Shown: in pieces, positions 47,563 through 59,776 of the stretch
Numbering within the stretch: position 1 is the first letter of the stretch
Layout: each line of letters opens with the position of its first letter
Origin: Lenzites betulinus
Lineage: Eukaryota; Basidiomycota; Agaricomycetes; Polyporales; Polyporaceae
Reading direction: 5' to 3'
Assembly (NCBI GenBank): GCA_022264855.1
Contig: JABYQU010000032.1
Span: 1-64,000, forward strand
Length of the DNA: 64,000 nucleotides
Notes under the pieces: model-generated
The model's input: only the letters and a program-made list of their open reading frames with translations
The model's database searches: none
What the model was told of the DNA's origin: nothing
Translations under genes and position numbers: made by a program

Positions 47563-49182
47563 ATGCCTCACGAGCGTGCACTCATACAATCCATGTTCTC
47601 GCGTTCCCCCACCATGCTCTCCTCCTTCGCTCGGCTTGCTCGATGCGCGCGGCTACCAACACCACCCAGGCCTTTGGCGCAGCTCGCGCGTCCTCGCAGT
47701 CTTCCAGCGCGGACATACAGCAGCGCCCCACGAGGCCCACAGCGCTATGTGCGGTTCGGCGAGTCCGGCGGTCCTGGCGGAGGAGCGCCGCGCAACCCAT
47801 GGGACGTGCGGAATTGGGATAGGACAGCGACTGTAATCGCTGGGGTGGGCTCGTTTGTCTTGGTGTACTACTTGTCACAGTACGTCGTATGTGTCTGTGT
47901 AGTTCCCCGCGGCCGGACCTATCCACTCATGCGGCCCGAACGCAGCCTTGAGCAGGTGCCCGAGACGGGGCGATGGCGATTTATGGATATCAGCCCGAAG
48001 TACGAGGCAATGGTGCGTGCGCCACTTTGAAACATTCAATGGGGAAGCGTAATATAACATCGTGCAGCTTGCAGAGACCGCGCATGAACAACTCATGAAG
48101 GAGTTCAAGGGCAAGGTACTCCCCCCAAACCACCCATTGTCACGGCACATCCGGCGCGTAGTAGAGCGCATACTCGAGGCGAATGGCTTGGGCACGCTCC
48201 AGGCCCCCGGGGTAACAGACTCGCAGGTGCGCCCGAGTGCGGAGGTATGGTCTGCAGTCGACCCGGACCGCATGCCGCCGGAATCTGGGGGGAAGCAATG
48301 GCATCTGTTTGTTGTGAATGATGACAAGATGGTGAACGCCATGGCCTCCTTCGGTATGCGTAATATTATCTCGGCTCGTTCAAATGTGGCTAAACTTCTC
48401 GGCGTTCAGGGAACATCGTCGTTTTCACCGGCATCCTGCCAGTAGCCAAAGATGAGAACGGTCTAGCCGGTATCCTAGGACATGGTGCGTAGCATATCTC
48501 ATGCACGAAACTACGCGTTTGCTGACCCGCGCGCAGAAATCGGGCATGCAGGTCAGTGCACGCAGCGCTATGACTAGCTTCAATTAACTTCACGCCTCGA
48601 ACAGTCGCGCGGCATGCGTCCGAGAGTTACTCGGGGATGAAGGTCTTCCTCTTCCTCGCTGCGGTGCTCGAGGTAGTCGGGATTCCTTTCTCAAGCATCG
48701 TCACCCAACTCCTGTACGACCTGCCCAATTCTCGGACTATGGAATACGAAGGTGCGCAGCGCCCCCCGGCAGCCTACGGCGCGTCACTAGTACTCATGCA
48801 GCTTGGACGTTTGAACAGCCGACAAAATCGGCCTACGTCTCGCCGCACGCGCGTGCTTCGACCCCGAGGGCGTCCCACAGTCAGTATTTTCCCCAACACC
48901 CCACTACAACGAATGCTAACCCACTCGCGTTGTTTCGCAGAGCCTTCAGCCGCCTCGCGCAGCTGGAGCGTGCGATGGGCGGCATGCACATCGACTTCCT
49001 CACCACCCACCCTGCGTCTGACAAGCGCTCGAAGGTGCTGCGGGAGATGCTGCCGGAGGCGTACGCGGCACAGGCGGCGAGCCCGATGTGTGGCCAGACG
49101 GCGGACCATATGGCGCAGTTCCGGGATACCTGGATGGGCGGGTTGGACCCGGACCGGATGTCGGAGGCGCGATGGACGTAGT
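47563..49182 (+). CDS. OMA1: Mitochondrial inner-membrane metalloprotease OMA1
   Basis: M48-family stress protease of the inner membrane. The presequence is Arg/Ser-rich (MFSRSPTMLSSFARLARC from the ATG at 47593; ATG 47563 is also possible) with RTYSSAPRGP. A membrane helix, VIAGVGSFVLVYYLS, precedes HLEQVPETGRWRFMDIS (joined across an intron with acceptor near 47945), HPLSRHIRRVVERIL, KQWHLFVVNDDKMVNAMASF, GNIVVFTGIL, LAGILGH | EIGHA | VARHASESYS (zinc site HExxH), a segment reading FLFLAAVLEVVGIPFSS, ADKIGLRLAARACFDPEG (third ligand region) and THPASDKRSKVLREMLPEAY. The HExxH core is on a 15-nt exon, 48537-48551. Ends at TAG 49180-49182. Confidence 0.92.
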
Positions 49183-49566
49183 GCGGTGTCAGGTGTCGTG
49201 CGCGCAGGTTTGTGTGGTGTTGCAGCGGGCTGTTCGTGGAACATGCTGGTTGGATGTGATAATACAAGCTATAATACAATCTTCCCCATTCTGGGTGGTA
49301 GCGATGGATCTACTAACTCTACCGACATCACGTTCGCTATGACGAGGTTGTAGCTCGAGAAGTGGGTCAAAGGAACCTTGCCTGGCGTCCGCCTGTTGAA
49401 CAACGTGCGCTTCACGCTACCGTATGCATATACTGCATTTTTACACGCTTTTCTATTGCGGTCATATAATACAATACTGCACTAGTACCATTCGAAAACA
49501 GCGAGTGTACACATGAATACTTTTCATCACTGCACGGAATACAGCACAGAACCCGTTCAGCCGCGC

Positions 49567-50716
49567 TCACCTCACCTCGACATTCCGCCCCTTCCAGTCC
49601 TCCTTCAACGCCCGCTCAACAACCTTATCCAGCTCGCGCGCCTTCGCGACCGCGACGTCCACGATCGCGAGCACGTCCGCAGGCGCGAGCGGCACCCCAC
49701 CTGCCTTCTGCACGACGCACAGCTCGCGCTGCGCGTTGAGCGCGACAGAGAGCAGCCCCGCGGCGAGCGTCTCCTCGAGGTGCGTCGGGTCGAGCAGCGG
49801 CGGCGTGCCCGCGTCTGCATCCGGGAAGAAGGCGAAGGTGAGGCAGAAGGGCGTGTGGTGCAGCGCGAGCGCGACGGGCGCGCGTTCGGAGGGGTGGTGC
49901 TGCGAGCCGGGCGTTTCAGCGGACGCGGGATGAGGATGGGGGGAGAGGGGAGAGGGGCAGGACGTACGATGGTGACCTCGTCTCCGACGACCTCGACCTC
50001 GGGCCGGCGGAAGTGCTTGAGCGCGACAATCCCCGCGAGACACGCGCAGTCGAGCATGTTCCCCGCGTCCGCCAGGACGTGGATCGTCAGCCGGATATGC
50101 CACACCTGCCGGCGCATACACCCGTGTCAGCGCGCAGAGTATATGGACCACGAGCGGGAGCGTAAACAGGACGAGGCGCACCCGCTGGCCCGCGAGAACA
50201 CAGAGGCTCTCCTTGTCCACCGCATCGCTCCGGCGGAGGACCTTGTCGAGCATGCGCGTGATCGTGACTTCCTGGTCGGACGCCCTGTGCGCGGCGAGGC
50301 GCGTGAGACGGGGCGCGGGCACGGGAGGGGCGCACGCACCTACCGGCCGGGTTCGAACTCGTTCGACGCCATCGAGGAGAGCTCGGAGTGGATGGAGATG
50401 AGGCCCTCGAGCGGCCACTCGGGCGGGGGCTTCACCATCTTGCCGTCTACCTGCGCGAGGACGCTGTATATGCGCACATGGGTCGTGCGCGAGAATTCAC
50501 AGACAGATTGTGAGTGCGTGGATGGGGAAGTGGGATGGTGGCGTGCGCGCACCGTGTTTTGCCTAGGGCGCACTCTACCCAGCCAAGCTCGGGACCGAAT
50601 GTGAGAGTGGGTGTGCGCATCTCGAGCATGGCTCTTCCATCCAGGCGTAGTGACTGCTTGAGCGCGCCATATACGAACTCTTTCTCTGGTATTGATGGTG
50701 ATGGGGGTCGGGGCAT
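49567..50716 (-). CDS. RRP45: Exosome complex subunit RRP45 (RNase PH-like)
   Basis: Ring subunit of the RNA exosome (EXOSC9 group), catalytically inactive RNase PH fold. It starts at 50716 with MPRPPSPSIPEKEFVYGALK, then QSLRLDGRAMLEMRTPTLTF and WVECALGKTR. Across an intron come VLAQVDGKMVKPPPEWPLEG and LISIHSELSSMASNEFEPGR, then EVTITRMLDKVLRRSDAVDK, ESLCVLAGQRVWHIRLTIHV, LADAGNMLDCACLAGIVALK, HFRRPEVEVVGDEVT, ERAPVALALHHTPFCLTFAF, THLEETLAAGLLSVALNAQR and a C-terminal helix ending WKGRNVEVR. At least four exons; the frame changes near 50115 and 49970 mark introns. It ends at 49567 and lies about 110 bp from tRNA-Glu. Confidence 0.9.
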
Positions 50717-50828
50717 AATGATGAGGAAGTGGGGGGAGGCAGGAGGACTGGCAATGTATAGATTTCGCGTCGTACTAGGCTGAGCTGGGGGATACGATCA
50801 TAATGGCTGTACAGAAGGGTAATTTTAA

Positions 50829-50900
50829 TCCGATATGGTGTAGTGGCTAACATTATCGCCTCTCACGCGATAGCCCGGGGTTCGATTCCCCGTGTCGGAA
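50829..50900 (+). tRNA. tRNA-Glu (CTC)
   Basis: 72-nt tRNA. Acceptor stem TCCGATA pairs with TGTCGGA, with discriminator A. D arm carries the A box tggtgtagtgg. Anticodon stem ATCGC/GCGAT closes loop CTCTCAC, anticodon CTC. T arm CGGGG TTCGATT CCCCG. A run of T (gtttttg) follows as Pol III terminator. No intron. Identical to the copy at 63240. Confidence 0.97.
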
Positions 50901-51183
50901 TGTTTTTGACTGGACGAGCTTGCTATCGTCATTTCACCAGCTTTGAATCAGTGGTGAAAGTATTCGTAGTTTGTAAATACAAGTGGCATCAGGCGGCTCC
51001 CACTCCGGGCCCTAACATTGCATAGATCTACACACAACTGTACGGTACAATGAACGACTGGACATCAGCGAAAGATGTAGAATCAAGAAAGCGAAATGAA
51101 TGTGAACGATGCGTCGAAAACAACCAGGGGCCAACGACAAACTCGGGTACCGGTCTCTGACCACCCCTGCGCGCACACGAGCC

Positions 51184-53068
51184 TCAATGCAAGTCCAAGA
51201 AGTGATACGGGGGCGGCATCTGCGACGGCGGCAGCCCAAGCTCGCCCATCTCGGCGTCCCCGCCGAACCCGAACGTCTCCCTTGGCGGGCTCAAACTCCC
51301 ACTCAACAGGAACTCGTACGCGCCCCGGTCTCGATGGGGTAGCACGCGCGCCGACGGCGGGCTCATCGGCGCCGGGGAGCGCAGCAACAGCCGCCGCGGG
51401 GGCTTGTCCGTCGAGCGCGGGCGGCGCACCGGGGCCGGGCCCTCGGGGGACCACGGCGACTCGGGGGAGGACGGGGCCGTGGCGGCTGTGGAGTAGCCGG
51501 GGGCGTGCGAGGTGGATGAGGGGCGGCGGAGGGGCGCGAGGGCGGCGCTGGTGAGTGGGCGCGCTGACAAGCTTGGGGGCTTGGGCGGGGCTGCCCCGGG
51601 GGGCGCGAGGAAGGGACGGGGGGTGACGGTGTCGGTGCGGCGGTGGGCACGGCGCCGGTGGCGGAGAGCGAGGCGCCAGATGAGCACGGCGAGGAGGATC
51701 ACGCCGAGGGAGCCGAATGCGGCGGCGAATATCTTCGTGCTGTTGGCGGCCATGCTGGGTGGAGGAGGCGTGATCAGGTATGGGATGCGGCGAGGGGAGC
51801 TGCAGTCCTTACCTGGTTTGAGTGGAGGGTGCGGGGCCAGGATTCCTGCAGCGATCGGTGTCAGCTCGGAGTCACCAGGAGTCGACGCATGCGAGAAACA
51901 CTCACTGGGTACTCGCGTCAGCGTCCGAGAACACAACCACCGACGAAATGCTCAGCTTCGTCGCAGTCGCATTCGGCCCGCTGGTGGCCGGGTCGTTCGC
52001 GACCCACACTTCGTGCGACCCCTGAAGCAAGCCCGTCTTCACATACAGCAACGTGGATGCGTTGGCGTATGGGTTGACCATAGCGGTATTCGGGGTGAGT
52101 GGCGGGCTAGGCGCGCCGTCGACGGAGACGCTGAACGGGGCGCTGTGCGCGTCCAGGCTCCCGTACACTGCTACGCCCGTGCCGGTGAAGTTCATGCCCA
52201 TCATACCAGAGGCGAGCGAGGTCGTGCTACGCAGAGGAGGGAAGAGCGGGTCAGCGATGCAAATAAGGGTATGGCGAGTTGTATGTGGTCGGCATATACG
52301 CACTGTGTAGACTCATCTATGACCCACGCCCCCGTGCTGTGCGGGATCCACACGCACTGGTTGCTCGTGTGGTCCACGGTCGTCGTGCTGTCCGTCTTTC
52401 CCTCAAACACAAGCTACATTGAAGATATCCCACAGTTAGTAACATCGCGGGAGACGTTCCGAAAGCAAGTCACTCACATAGTCGAGATCGAGGACGGGTC
52501 GTGCCGGATCTGTACCCGTATTCGCAATGCTAATGTGGTGCTTGCCGACAGGGAGGTCCGAGATGCCATACAACTGATACTCATACTGGTCGGGCCCCCC
52601 GGTGTACCCGTCGTATGTGGTCGTATCGCCGTCAAGGGTGACCGTGTATGGACCAAGAAATGATCTGTATCCGCCGAAAACCCTGTGATAAGGACGACAG
52701 GTTCAGGGATGCAGCAGGCTGTAGTCAGCGATGACTTCAGGGACGCACCATAGCCCTGTGGAATTAATGTCCGAGATTAGCTCCGAGTATTACGCGGGAA
52801 CCTCTATGCAGACACTCACCCGTGCCGTACCAAGAAAAGCTAACGCTAGCGCGCCCGCTAGTTGTAGAGTTGGTGGCATGATAGCTGACGTTCGGGTAGG
52901 ACAGCTAGGCTCGGAAAGGTATTGAGCGCCTGTTGATGACGGGCTGATATTCGAGACCCAAATACGCACAAGGTTTGGGTCGCTGGCGAGGGTGGCTTCG
53001 TACCACGCACTTCGCGGGATGTAGTTCAGGAGCGGGCTGATGTGCGAGACGGTGGTGTTGACCAGCAT
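51184..53068 (-). CDS. Single-pass membrane protein with N-terminal beta-domains
   Basis: Typical basidiomycete surface protein: extracellular beta-sandwich-like domains, one membrane helix, long basic/Pro/Ser-rich cytoplasmic tail. Exons include 52970-53068 (LVNTTVSHISPLLNYIPR...), 52820-52904 (SYPNVSYHATNSTTSGRASV), a 7-nt exon 52749-52755, and 52478-52682 (WVFGGYRSFLGPYTVTLDGD). Further exons carry VFEGKTDSTTTVDHTSNQCV, GMMGMNFTGTGVAVYGS and YVKTGLLQGSHEVWVANDP. The last one has the helix IFAAAFGSLGVILLAVLIW and the tail RLALRHRRRAHRR... to YHFLDLH. Many N-glycosylation sites. Start ATG 53068 lacks a signal peptide, so an upstream signal exon is probably missing from my model. Function unknown. 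Confidence 0.75.
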
Positions 53069-53164
53069 CGCGCCCCGCCGTCCGGTTCGAGGCCGATGCT
53101 GAAGCTGAAAGGGCTAGAAATGAGCCTGAGCGATGGGACCAGCCGCAAGAGCGAGTGAGGGTAG

Positions 53165-53600
53165 TGGTCAGTGGGGGTGGGTAGGGACGAGGCAAGCCCC
53201 TCGCCCAGCGAGGACGTCGGGGCATGGGAGGCGCGATGACAGAATGACACAGCATCTGAGAGATGGCGAACCGCAGAATGATGTTCCGCTGGGCGATGTC
53301 GACGTCCCCGACGAACCTAAACAGACATTTTGCGGGGAGCGAGTTGAAGAACACCATGGGGGAGATGGCCGAAGGGCCGCTCGCCTCCCGCGCAGATTGC
53401 AACATACCAGATCTTGACGGGCCGCATGTATATGGCAATGCGTTCTCTGGAAGGCTGTGGACGTGTTGTGGGCGTCCTGCCGCGGGGAATTCGGGTACGC
53501 CTCGATCGCACGGACGCCACCATGGGGTTCTGTAGCGCACGTCTGGATACGGGAGGCAGTCTTCCGTCGCAGAAAGACAGTGCCATCACGTATCCGTGAT
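53165..53600 (-). CDS. Unidentified minus-strand exon candidate
   Basis: Open minus-strand reading with FFNSLPAKCLFRFVGDVDIA and QRNIILRFAISQMLCHSV (about 53240-53370) looks protein-like. Upstream, ERIAIYMRPVKIWYVAI is in another frame. I do not recognise it and cannot define a gene; it may belong 5' to the membrane protein at 51.2-53.1 kb or be a small separate gene. Confidence 0.25.
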
Positions 53601-55607
53601 CTCGTCAGACAACACCCAAACGCCGCGAGCAATCATAGCACTCACCGTCTCACCATCTCTCTGCATTCTCACTCTGCACACTTGACGTACATGCTAAAGA
53701 AATGTCCCCATGCCCAACGCGGGGACCGGCGGCCGATGTTTGAGATTTTGATGAACATTCGATTCATCAATTGTGGACCCCATGAGACGGGTTTCCCCCA
53801 AAGTTGACCGGAGAGTTGGTGAACGGAGGTTGGAGGAGGCTCTGTGGTTCCCGGACTCGTGCGGCACGTAGAAGCTTCAGTGCCATCGTTCGTAAACGGT
53901 ACTTGAGTACTTGAGTCTTGGCTCGACTGGTGACAAGCTGCGCCTATGCACGTCTGTACGCTCACTGCCGTGTACAATCTCGAACGCAGGAAGAAGGATT
54001 AGCAGTGAAAGTCTAGAGAGAGGGTGATTTCGCTGTGTAATTAAGCAAGCGTGGAATACATGGATAGAGGTTAGAACGTTGGCCCACGCGACAGTATACC
54101 ATCAGAGTACATCTGCGTGGTAGCGTCGGAGTTCGAAACTTGAAATCCACGGCGACAATATTTGTGAACGTTGGAACACTAGCGATAGGTCATTCGAATA
54201 CCTGAGCCCGTAGGATATGACGTTCAGAATGTACAAATAATCAAACTATCCCACGCGGAATAATCGACATCAATCCCACGGTAAACATATAAGCGCCTAC
54301 CCGCTTTCTGGGTCACCAAGTCCGTAGCGCCCGTCCGGAAATCGCCGGTCACTGCCCCGACCATTGCGCCCATCGTGCTCGACGCTCTCGACGCTGCCTG
54401 CGGCGGTGCTGCAGCCATTAGAGGGCAATATAATAGTATATACGGTTATAAGCTAATTCCAATTACCAAAGTTCAGTGTTCTGTTGTAAGCTAAGGGTAA
54501 GGGCGCAGACATTACCATATTTAGTAATACCCCGCCGAAGCGCTCCTCGCCGTCAGCAACGACGAGCACGCTGTCGGGGACGATGAGCGCTGGCCTCGGG
54601 AGGGGTGCGCAGCCATCGTCGGGGCTCTTCCGGGATGTTCCGAGACCTCCAACAACCGGCGCCTATTCCTTATGCCCCTAGGTTGGGGTTTTGTAATCCG
54701 TGGTATTGGCTGTAATCCGTGGTATTAGCTGGATTCCGTGGTATTGGCTGTTTACCGTGGGGGAATATGGTCGATTATCCGTGGGGGGGAGAGTATTATT
54801 TTTTGTACACTCTGAACGCCATAGTAGGATGTCTAGTAGTGCGCGAAAACATACGGTCAACTCTTCGTAAGTGCCCACAACGCCACTAAACAATGCCGCA
54901 AAATAGTTGACTGTGGCTTGGATATCCATACGCAACGGCGTACCTCTGCCTCAGAAGTCACTACTTCCCCGCCAGTCTATGCATACATATGGCGGAGTCG
55001 GGATGCGCAGGAGAACCTCCCCGCATCCCCTGGCTCTCCGCACCATCAAAACAAGTAAGCATCGATCTTATCTAGCCGCTGCGATCATCATCTTTATCTG
55101 CCACGGATCTTTAAAATAACAGACCATCCTCGATGCGGGAAGGATTTGGCTAGCGCCGCGGCCTGGGAACGGAAGACACCCGAAGATTGCGTTGGCAACG
55201 GCCAGGGGTTTGGGCGGAGGAACAGGGCGCGCGCGAGGTCGATTTTGTTTCGCGCGTTCCCAAGCCATCCTCGAGAGTCGAGAACGAGGGCGGGCGGCGC
55301 GAGGGAACGCGTGAACGATGAGCAGGCCGCCCACCGCATGCAAGCGCGACGTGCGCGACGTCGGCCTGGCCAGCTCGCAGCCCCCGCACACGCCGTGGGA
55401 CACGAGTGTGGAGAGAGACAACCGGTCACCGATGGCACGCCGCTAGCGGTATTGCCGACCCTTCTCGGGCGGCGGGCGGGCAAACGTGGACGAGAACTCT
55501 CTTCTCCCCACACCACCACCCCTGCTCCCACCCAAACACCTTCAGGGCCCGTGCATGCCCCCGCCCTCCCCCGCGGGCCTCCTCTCTCGCCACCGCTGCT
55601 GACCGCC
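53601..55607. other. Intergenic; includes a 19-bp tandem repeat
   Basis: No gene recognised. 54690-54770 holds about 3.5 units of (t/g)a(a/t)tccgtggtatt(g/a)gctg (19 bp). 54590-54660 has cctcgggagg and gttccgagacctcc words like those in the 41.4-kb element. A short minus ORF, 54224-54418, starts MAAAPPQAASRASS but has no supported partner exons. Confidence 0.4.
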
Positions 55608-57543
55608 ATGTCGTTCCTTTCACGCCGCCGCCGTGCACAGGCGCCGCTCCAGGACTCGGGCAATCTCGCCGCACCCGCTGCGGGATCGATCTACTCGGTC
55701 GACAAGCCGCCATCCGTCCTCCGCAGGCACATCAACTTTTCCTCCCCCCTGCACAAACTCACTGCGAAGCTCTCAGCACGTTCGCGGCATTCCAACCTTG
55801 CTCACGCACCGATTGGCAATGTGGGTGTACCCTCCGGGCGCTGGCGGAGTCGTTCGCCGTCACCAGCACCGTCTCTGGATATTCGCATGCCAGCCGACCT
55901 CGGTCGGCGAGCCAGCGAGCTCGGAGAGCGGGAGGACATTGAGGAGCCTTCTTCGGTGCCTGGAAGGCGGAAACGCAGCATAAGCCTGCCTGCTGCTGTG
56001 CAAGCAGCACGATGGCGGGACGCGATGGCACGCGAAGAACAGGAGGCGAGTGCGACCCCCTCTCAGACGACGTCCGCGCTCTCGCGCGCCTCCCCCGAGC
56101 TCCTCGCCACCATCTTCTCCTATGCGCGGCGGCGAGATCTGTTCGCGCTCGCACAGGCCTCCAAGACGCTCTCGCCCCCAGCGTTGCGTGCGCTGTACGA
56201 GAACTTGGACCTGCGCGCCGCGGGGGACGAGCGCGCGGCGCGCTGCATTGCCTCGCTGGCCTCGCACCGGCACATAGCGACGCTAGTCCGGAGTTTCGCC
56301 TGCCGCACGCTCCCGTCCACGGACGATGCCGCGCAGCTCACGACGGTCACGTATGCGATCGCGTTCAACAACATGGACGGCCTGCGCGCGCTCACCCTCC
56401 CGCGGTTCGACCTCCGCATCCTGTCCCACACGACATTCACGCTGCAGCGCCTCGTGCTGCTCTGTAAAAACATGCCCACGCCCGAGTTTCACGCACTCGT
56501 GGCGTGGCTCGCGCGGCAGCCCGAGCTCACTGCGCTTTCTCTCCCGCGCCTTGTCCTCCCCGCGCTACCGCCCCCATGTGAAGTTTCGCCTCTACCCCAT
56601 ACCCCACCCACGCCTGATACCCCGACCCACGACATCCATGATACTACTCCGAATCTGCTAACGTCTCCGTCTCCGCCTTCGCCTTCACCTTCTTCAGCCT
56701 CTTCCTCAGCATGCACCGACCCAATCCCCACTTCTACGCTTCCAAAACTCCGCCGGATACAGGGGCCTGTCTCGCTCGCCGCGGCGCTCGCGCTTCAAAG
56801 ACCGCTTGAACGCGCTGACCTCCCGATCCAGAACACGCTGTACGACGGACTGCGGCCGTCCGCAATCATGGGTGCACTCGCGACCGCGCGGAACACGCTC
56901 CGCACGCTGAGCATCCAGCCTGTGTCCGCGGCGATCGACTCGCGGACACTCGAGCGCGTCTTGATGGCTGCTGGCGCAGAGCTGGGCTCGTTCTTGGAGG
57001 AGCTGGAGGTCCATTGGGTGCTAGACGACGAGGTACGCCTTCCTTCCTTCTCCCACTTCTCCCGCCGCCCTTCTTCCGCCTATACCCCATGTGAGAGCGC
57101 ACGGCTGACACTGAATCATGTGTTAACAGGGCCTGTACAAGCTGATCCTCCCCGTCCTCGGCCGGTTCCGCGCCCTCCGCACACTCCGGCTCCTGCGCGA
57201 CTCCCCGCCGCCGAACCCGCCCTCCCCACTCCTCGAGTTCCCGCTCCCACCTGCGTCGCCCCCGCTTACTCCCGGCTCGCGCGCGTCCATCTCGTCCTTC
57301 TCCTCCGTGTTCCCCCAGTTCTCGAGTTCGTCCTTGCGGCGGCTCACCACGGGCGCGGGTGCGGAGACGCCGTTCCCGCGCGTGCACGAGCGCGCGCACC
57401 TCGCGCTGTGGTGCAAGACGTGCGCAAGCCTCGAGCGCGTGTGGTTCCTCAGCGGCGCGGAGTGGGCGGTCCTCCCCCGGAGCGCGGAGGAGGCGGCATT
57501 TGGGCTGCCCCCGTTTGAGTTCGTGGGGTATATGCAGGCGTGA
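55608..57543 (+). CDS. F-box protein
   Basis: Two exons: 55608-57032 and 57130-57543. ATG 55608 (MSFLSRRRRAQAP) follows a long in-frame open stretch that also lacks stops, but the sequence before it is GC-rich leader. The disordered N terminus has RSRSPSPAPS and GRRKRSISLP. F-box: SRASPELLATIFSYARRRDL with FALAQASKTLSPPALRALYE (about residues 152-192), the usual LPxELLxxIFxxxxxxDLxxxxxVxxxxxxxAxxxLY. After it come leucine-rich segments (LVRSFACRTLPS, LRALTLPRFDLRIL, LQRLVLLCKNM, LTALSLPRLVLP), a Pro/Ser insertion near residue 330-370, and LKKL-like units in exon 2 (LILPVLGRFRALRTLRLLRD). C terminus ERVWFLSGAEWAVLPRS...FVGYMQA. Likely SCF substrate receptor by family analogy. Confidence 0.83.
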
Positions 57544-59776
57544 GCGGGCCGCGCCATCGGCTTCGGCTTCGCGGTCGCCATCTGCCCCCTCGTTGGCATC
57601 AGCTATCAGCTTCGCTCGTTCGCACCCACGCCCGCACGCACTGCCCTTCCTTTCCCTACCCGGTCTTTTCGTCGTCTTCGCTGCCCCGCCCGGTCGCTGT
57701 GCCTCCCCCGCGCTCTCCGCCGTGTATCCTTTTTACTGGTTTCCCGGCCTCGTCTGCTGCACACTCTATCCCCGCTCCTGCTTCCCCTGATACTGGTACT
57801 GTAAACGGGGCCCGCGCGTCCCGATCGCCTAGTTCACGTCGGTAGTGTACGGTATCACTCGTCCCGTCCGCGTCCACGTCATGACCCCTTCCTCGCTCAT
57901 CGAAGGGAAGCATAATTTATCCCGGTCCCTCGCATCTTCCTCGTCCGTTCTCGTCCATCAGTTTCATCGTCGCCCTCATCGTCCTCATCTCCAACCGTAT
58001 ACCACCCACGTTACATGCGCTCGCAGCGTGGACCATCGCGCGACTGTCGAGCCCCGCTGCCCTCTAGTCTACATCTGTCTATGTCTAACATATATGGCTA
58101 TGAAGTCTATCATTATTGCGAGTTGCTCGACGCTTATTGCCGGCCTGAACCTGATTTTTCGCCCGCGCGCTGCTGTCGAAGCATCTCCGCGCAGAACAGC
58201 AATATGTCGCACTTCTGTCTAGTGGTCAGCTTGGTTTCTTCATGTTCTGTCTCGTATCATCCGCATGCAGAGCACGGTACGGTGGAGTACGCATAGCTGC
58301 AGTCAGTAGCCTGTATAATCAACGTTTCAAAGAAATCACTGGTAAGATATGTGCAGCAAGGAATCCTCGTGGGGGGTTCAGTAAACAAATGAGAATGTAT
58401 GGGCTCTGGTGGCGACGTTCCGAGCGTCGCTCACCGGTTTTTCATCCATACCACCCCACCGTGTAGCCAGTAGAAGTCCCGACGAAACACCCTTCAGCAT
58501 ATTTGTAATATCCTGGGACCGAAGCGGTACTCTTGCTGCGCCGCGCGCGAGTACCCTTGTCCGTTCCATCGGACCTACGAGACCCGAGTCACGGCGCGTA
58601 CAGGCTGTCATGAAAGTGCACATAGCCTAGCGCTCCGAGTGGACAATTCATCGATGCTTACCTTGGGTTCGGGACTACTTCTAAGTGCTGTACCGGGGAC
58701 TTACGGAGATGAATGGGCTGAAGTGGACCCGTACTGTACGCGAGACGCGGTGTTAATTGCACGCGGTCACGTGTTGGCGGGAAGACGCGTCGAAGTGCTG
58801 AACGGCAGAAGCGCATACTGGCGCGCCATCGGTGCCGATACGGGGGAGTGTTCTTTCAATGTTTTTGAGCCCTTGGTGAGTCACAGTATGCGATGCAGCA
58901 GACATGAGGATATGAGGGGTTAAAACGCGTGCAGCGCCGACTTACTGCAGGTTGAAGAGAAGTTTTGTATACACGTCGTAGCGGAAGGCCAGTGCGTGTC
59001 TCCTTGGTAAGGTGTATTGAGTTATATATCTACTTGTTAGCTTCACGAGCCGGCTCGAGAACGAACGTGCGGTGCGCACTGGTCTTTCTCCGGAGCTTGG
59101 CGGCTATTGGCCACCGAATATGTCTGTCTGAGTGTGGTGCGATTTTCGAAATCGATTACATCAGTGCAGCCGCTGCTTTGACTCACCGCGTCCCCGAGTC
59201 TGACTGTCCGCACACGAGCTGAGGAAAGTACCACAAAGCAGTTCACGTGCGGTAATAGAGCGAAGCGGTACGTAGCGGAGGTTCTGTAAAACTGTCAAAC
59301 TTTGAGCAGGAGCACAGCATAAACGCGGAAGACCACTAGCCAAACGCCGTCCTGTACCGTAACATACATCAAACCCACCTATGCCACTGATACCGAGGCC
59401 TTGGCAGCCGAACACGTCTGGCCTGAACGGTTTGATAGAGAACCCATCCGGCGGCATGTTGCCGAGGAGATACTTGAATCTCGAATGACCGTGCCCCCTC
59501 TGGCCCATCGCGTGAGACGCAGCGCGCGGAAAGTGCGAGAACAAATGACGTACTAGCGACCACGCACCGCGACATATCTCGCGTTCATCTTTCGTCCGCC
59601 CCAGTGGAAGTTTCGGCCGGCGCGAGCAGTCGAGGATGTAAGCTCGGGGGGCGCTCCTGGTCACGCTGCGCGTCGGGTAAGCACACACGTGACGCACAAA
59701 TAATGACAAAGAACGCGCGAGGAGGCTACAAATATTGGCGCGACGGCTGCTCGTCGTTATCCCACTCACTCGCAAA
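57544..59776. other. Intergenic, no supported gene
   Basis: Pyrimidine-rich 3' region of the F-box gene up to about 58.0 kb, then mixed sequence. Minus-strand open stretches at 58378-58623 (ITNMLKGVSSGLLLATRWGG) and 59370-59480 (NMPPDGFSIKPFRPDVFGCQ, followed by a donor-like GTGGGT) look partly protein-like, but neither is recognised nor assembled into a gene. Confidence 0.35.

Noticed and set aside
52790..52879. Apparent signal peptide MPPTLQLAGALALAFLG on the minus strand
   Set aside because: Another frame of the same bases reads SYPNVSYHATNSTTSGRASV, which splices in frame to the neighbouring beta-domain exons. The signal-like string is a shadow.
55146..55607. Upstream extension of the F-box ORF to 55146
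   Set aside because: Open only because of GC-rich composition; the ATG at 55608 begins the protein-like part, and homologues do not need the extra 154 residues.
57540..57845. Plus-strand ORFs after the F-box stop
   Set aside because: Pyrimidine-rich 3' region without motifs; open by composition.
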